From Desulfobacteraceae bacterium (lineage in GTDB: Bacteria; Desulfobacterota; DSM-4660; Desulfatiglandales; Desulfatiglandaceae), in assembly GCA_030642205.1 (NCBI GenBank), contig DAOWOF010000109.1:1-7520 (forward strand): a DNA stretch of 7,520 bases, written 5' to 3'. The first letter of the stretch is position 1. Each line of letters starts with the position of its first letter. The notes beneath the pieces are model-generated. The model did not search any database and was not told the origin of the DNA. It saw nothing but the letters and a program-made list of their open reading frames with translations. Made by a program: the position numbers and the translations under genes. Shown here piece after piece: positions 6,691-7,520 of this stretch.

Positions 6691-6922
6691 TATTCAGCTA
6701 ATATCCACCGCAGCGCTAATCTGATTAAACCATGGAAAACTCAGAGGTTGTAAAGAAAGAACCTGTTAAATCTAAGCATCTAATGATACGCCAGGGAATT
6801 CTATAAAATGGGCTCAGCCCTGATGATTTTTTTCTTAACGATCTCTAAGGTTCAAACAGTTGCAAAGTTTAATCAGATTAGCGCTACGTGTCTGAAATCA
6901 GCATCCTTGAAATAGCTGAATA
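6691..6922. repeat. 232-bp element with nested inverted repeats (MITE-like or structured non-coding element)
   Basis: TATTCAGCTA (6691-6700) is mirrored by TAGCTGAATA (6913-6922), and inside it AGCGCTAATCTGATTAAAC (6712-6730) is mirrored perfectly by GTTTAATCAGATTAGCGCT (6867-6885). A 19-bp exact inverted pair 136 bp apart is very unlikely by chance. The spacer holds GGGCTCAGCCC (6810-6820) with a plus-strand T run after it, and a 24-codon plus-strand frame. No transposase is present and no clear target-site duplication was found. A non-autonomous mobile element, a transcribed structured RNA or a cruciform regulatory site all fit. It fills most of the 303-bp gap between the two DUF2889-type genes and probably lies in or near the promoter of the PHP gene. 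Confidence 0.65.
6732..6806 (+). CDS. Possible 24-codon small ORF inside the inverted-repeat element (doubtful)
   Basis: An ATG at 6732 opens a frame that begins MENSEVVKKEPVKSKH and ends ...RQGIL before TAA at 6804-6806. Beyond the stop, the same frame stays open for 13 more codons (NGLSPDDFFLNDL) to a TAA at 6846-6848. The lysine/glutamate-rich composition is protein-like, but there is no ribosome-binding site before the ATG and no recognisable domain. It may be a chance frame, or the remnant of a gene carried by the element. Confidence 0.15.
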   Translation: MENSEVVKKEPVKSKHLMIRQGIL

Positions 6923-6933
6923 GTTGTAATATT

Positions 6934-6960
6934 TTATAAAAAAATATCCTCATGGAGGAT
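6934..6960 (-). terminator. Rho-independent terminator of the DUF2889-like gene
   Basis: On the minus strand ATCCTC-CAT-GAGGAT (6960 down to 6946) forms a 6-bp stem with a 3-base loop, followed at once by ATTTTTTTAT. The hairpin overlaps the stop codon (6952-6950) of the 164-residue gene. The stem is short but the T tract is strong, so this gene is probably transcribed separately from the PHP-CoaE unit downstream. Confidence 0.75.
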
Positions 6961-7444
6961 TAATTCCTTCCACAATAGCACTGCCTGGAGCAAAAGCGGC
7001 ACAACGATTATAGAGCCTTATATTTTTCTTGACCATTCGGGAATAATATTCATTGGTACCTGCTTCGTTTGGCGGAACTTTTTGCAAAGTCTCTTTTGTA
7101 AAAGAGAGGATAATGGCATGACAACATTCTTCAACCATAAAGGGAAGTTGCTTGCAATTAGTCGCATCTCCCACAAGACCCTTTATAATCTTAAGCATCC
7201 CCGATCCTATTCTTATGCCAACTGCTTTTTTGAGATAAGCAGCTGGTAGCAGGCATTCCTTGATATGGGAACGCTTAACCTCTCCTTTTATATCTATGAT
7301 TTCAAGGTCCGGAAGTTTGACTATTATTTCAACTATGGCCTCTGTGAGAGTATCTGTAAGATGGCAAGTGGATTTAATCGTATAATCATCCACTTGTTGG
7401 ACATTTGTAGATCTATTTCTTGAAAAATAAAGTATATCAGGCAT
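6950..7444 (-). CDS. Stand-alone DUF2889-like protein of unknown function
   Basis: This 164-residue soluble protein has no signal peptide or membrane segment. It aligns by eye over residues 7-115 with the N-terminal domain of the PHP protein at 5492-6646: FSRNR/FSRNK at the start, PDLEIIDIKG against SDLEILTIQG, LKKAVGIRIGSGM against LQEAVGMRIKEGF, and EECCHAI against LECCAAV. Family-type features include C64 before the AVG segment and C97 followed by the ECC motif (C107, C108). The tail (about 120-164) is unique to this protein, with NEYYSRMVKKNIRLYNRC. The ATG at 7444 has AAGGAG about 9 bases upstream. It ends in its own terminator. The family has no established biochemical role known to me; the repeated Cys positions suggest metal or cofactor binding, but this is inference. 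Confidence 0.8.
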   Translation of the reverse strand: MPDILYFSRNRSTNVQQVDDYTIKSTCHLTDTLTEAIVEIIVKLPDLEIIDIKGEVKRSHIKECLLPAAYLKKAVGIRIGSGMLKIIKGLVGDATNCKQLPFMVEECCHAIILSFTKETLQKVPPNEAGTNEYYSRMVKKNIRLYNRCAAFAPGSAIVEGINPP

Positions 7445-7520
7445 GACTCAAGCTCCTTATACATAACCCTGCAACGATACTTGAATTTTCAATACACAAT
7501 ATATCGTATATCATTTTTAG
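7445..7520. promoter_or_regulatory. Upstream region of the DUF2889-like gene
   Basis: These 76 bp hold the ribosome site and probably the promoter of the 164-residue gene. The minus strand has a TTGAAAATTCAA inverted repeat and an AT-rich, partly palindromic ATATACGATATAT stretch, either of which could be an operator or promoter part. I cannot place a convincing -35/-10 pair, and the region may continue past the window edge. Confidence 0.3.

Noticed and set aside
6810..6833. GGGCTCAGCCC followed by a plus-strand T run as a plus-strand terminator
   Set aside because: No supported plus-strand gene lies upstream, the stem is only 4-5 bp, and the T run is separated from it by several bases; it is better described as part of the repeat element.
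6691..6922. Inverted-repeat region as an insertion sequence or CRISPR
   Set aside because: No transposase frame, only two copies of each repeat in inverted orientation, and no regularly spaced direct repeats.

Overview
All well-supported genes in this window lie on the minus strand, so the biological order runs from high to low coordinates. The gene content points to an anaerobic, sulfate-reducer-like Desulfobacterota (former Deltaproteobacteria). It has a siroheme decarboxylase subunit (AhbB) of the alternative siroheme-dependent heme pathway, glutamate-1-semialdehyde aminomutase (C5 pathway to 5-aminolevulinate), and CoA-thioester enzymes typical of fatty or aromatic acid degraders. No species is claimed.

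Layout from right to left: (1) 7444-6950, a 164-residue DUF2889-like protein that ends in a convincing intrinsic terminator (6934-6960). (2) 6690-6925, a gene-poor stretch carrying a 232-bp element bounded by a 10-bp inverted repeat, with a perfect 19-bp inverted repeat nested inside. (3) 6646-4062, a two-gene unit with 11-bp spacing: a DUF2889-PHP phosphoesterase fusion followed by a DUF169-dephospho-CoA kinase (CoaE) fusion. (4) 4061-3852, a 210-bp intergenic region. (5) 3851-1195, a second two-gene unit, also with 11-bp spacing: an HMG-CoA synthase-like protein carrying a C-terminal DUF35 zinc ribbon/OB-fold, then an SCP2-type thiolase-like protein. (6) A strong hairpin at 1145-1174. (7) 1107-1, ahbB overlapping hemL by 8 bp; hemL runs off the left edge.

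Working together: ahbB and hemL are heme-synthesis genes. The HMGCS-DUF35 and thiolase-like proteins look like a carbon-carbon bond-forming or bond-breaking acyl-CoA complex, related in architecture to the archaeal thiolase/DUF35/HMGCS complex and to actinobacterial aldolase/DUF35 complexes. In both proteins the canonical nucleophilic cysteine is missing by motif alignment, so the usual annotations (acetyl-CoA acetyltransferase, HMG-CoA synthase) are probably wrong as to reaction. The upstream pair fuses two domains of unknown function to a CoA biosynthetic kinase and to a PHP metallophosphoesterase. That is the part of the window most likely to hide undescribed biology. No tRNA, rRNA, CRISPR array or transposase gene was seen.
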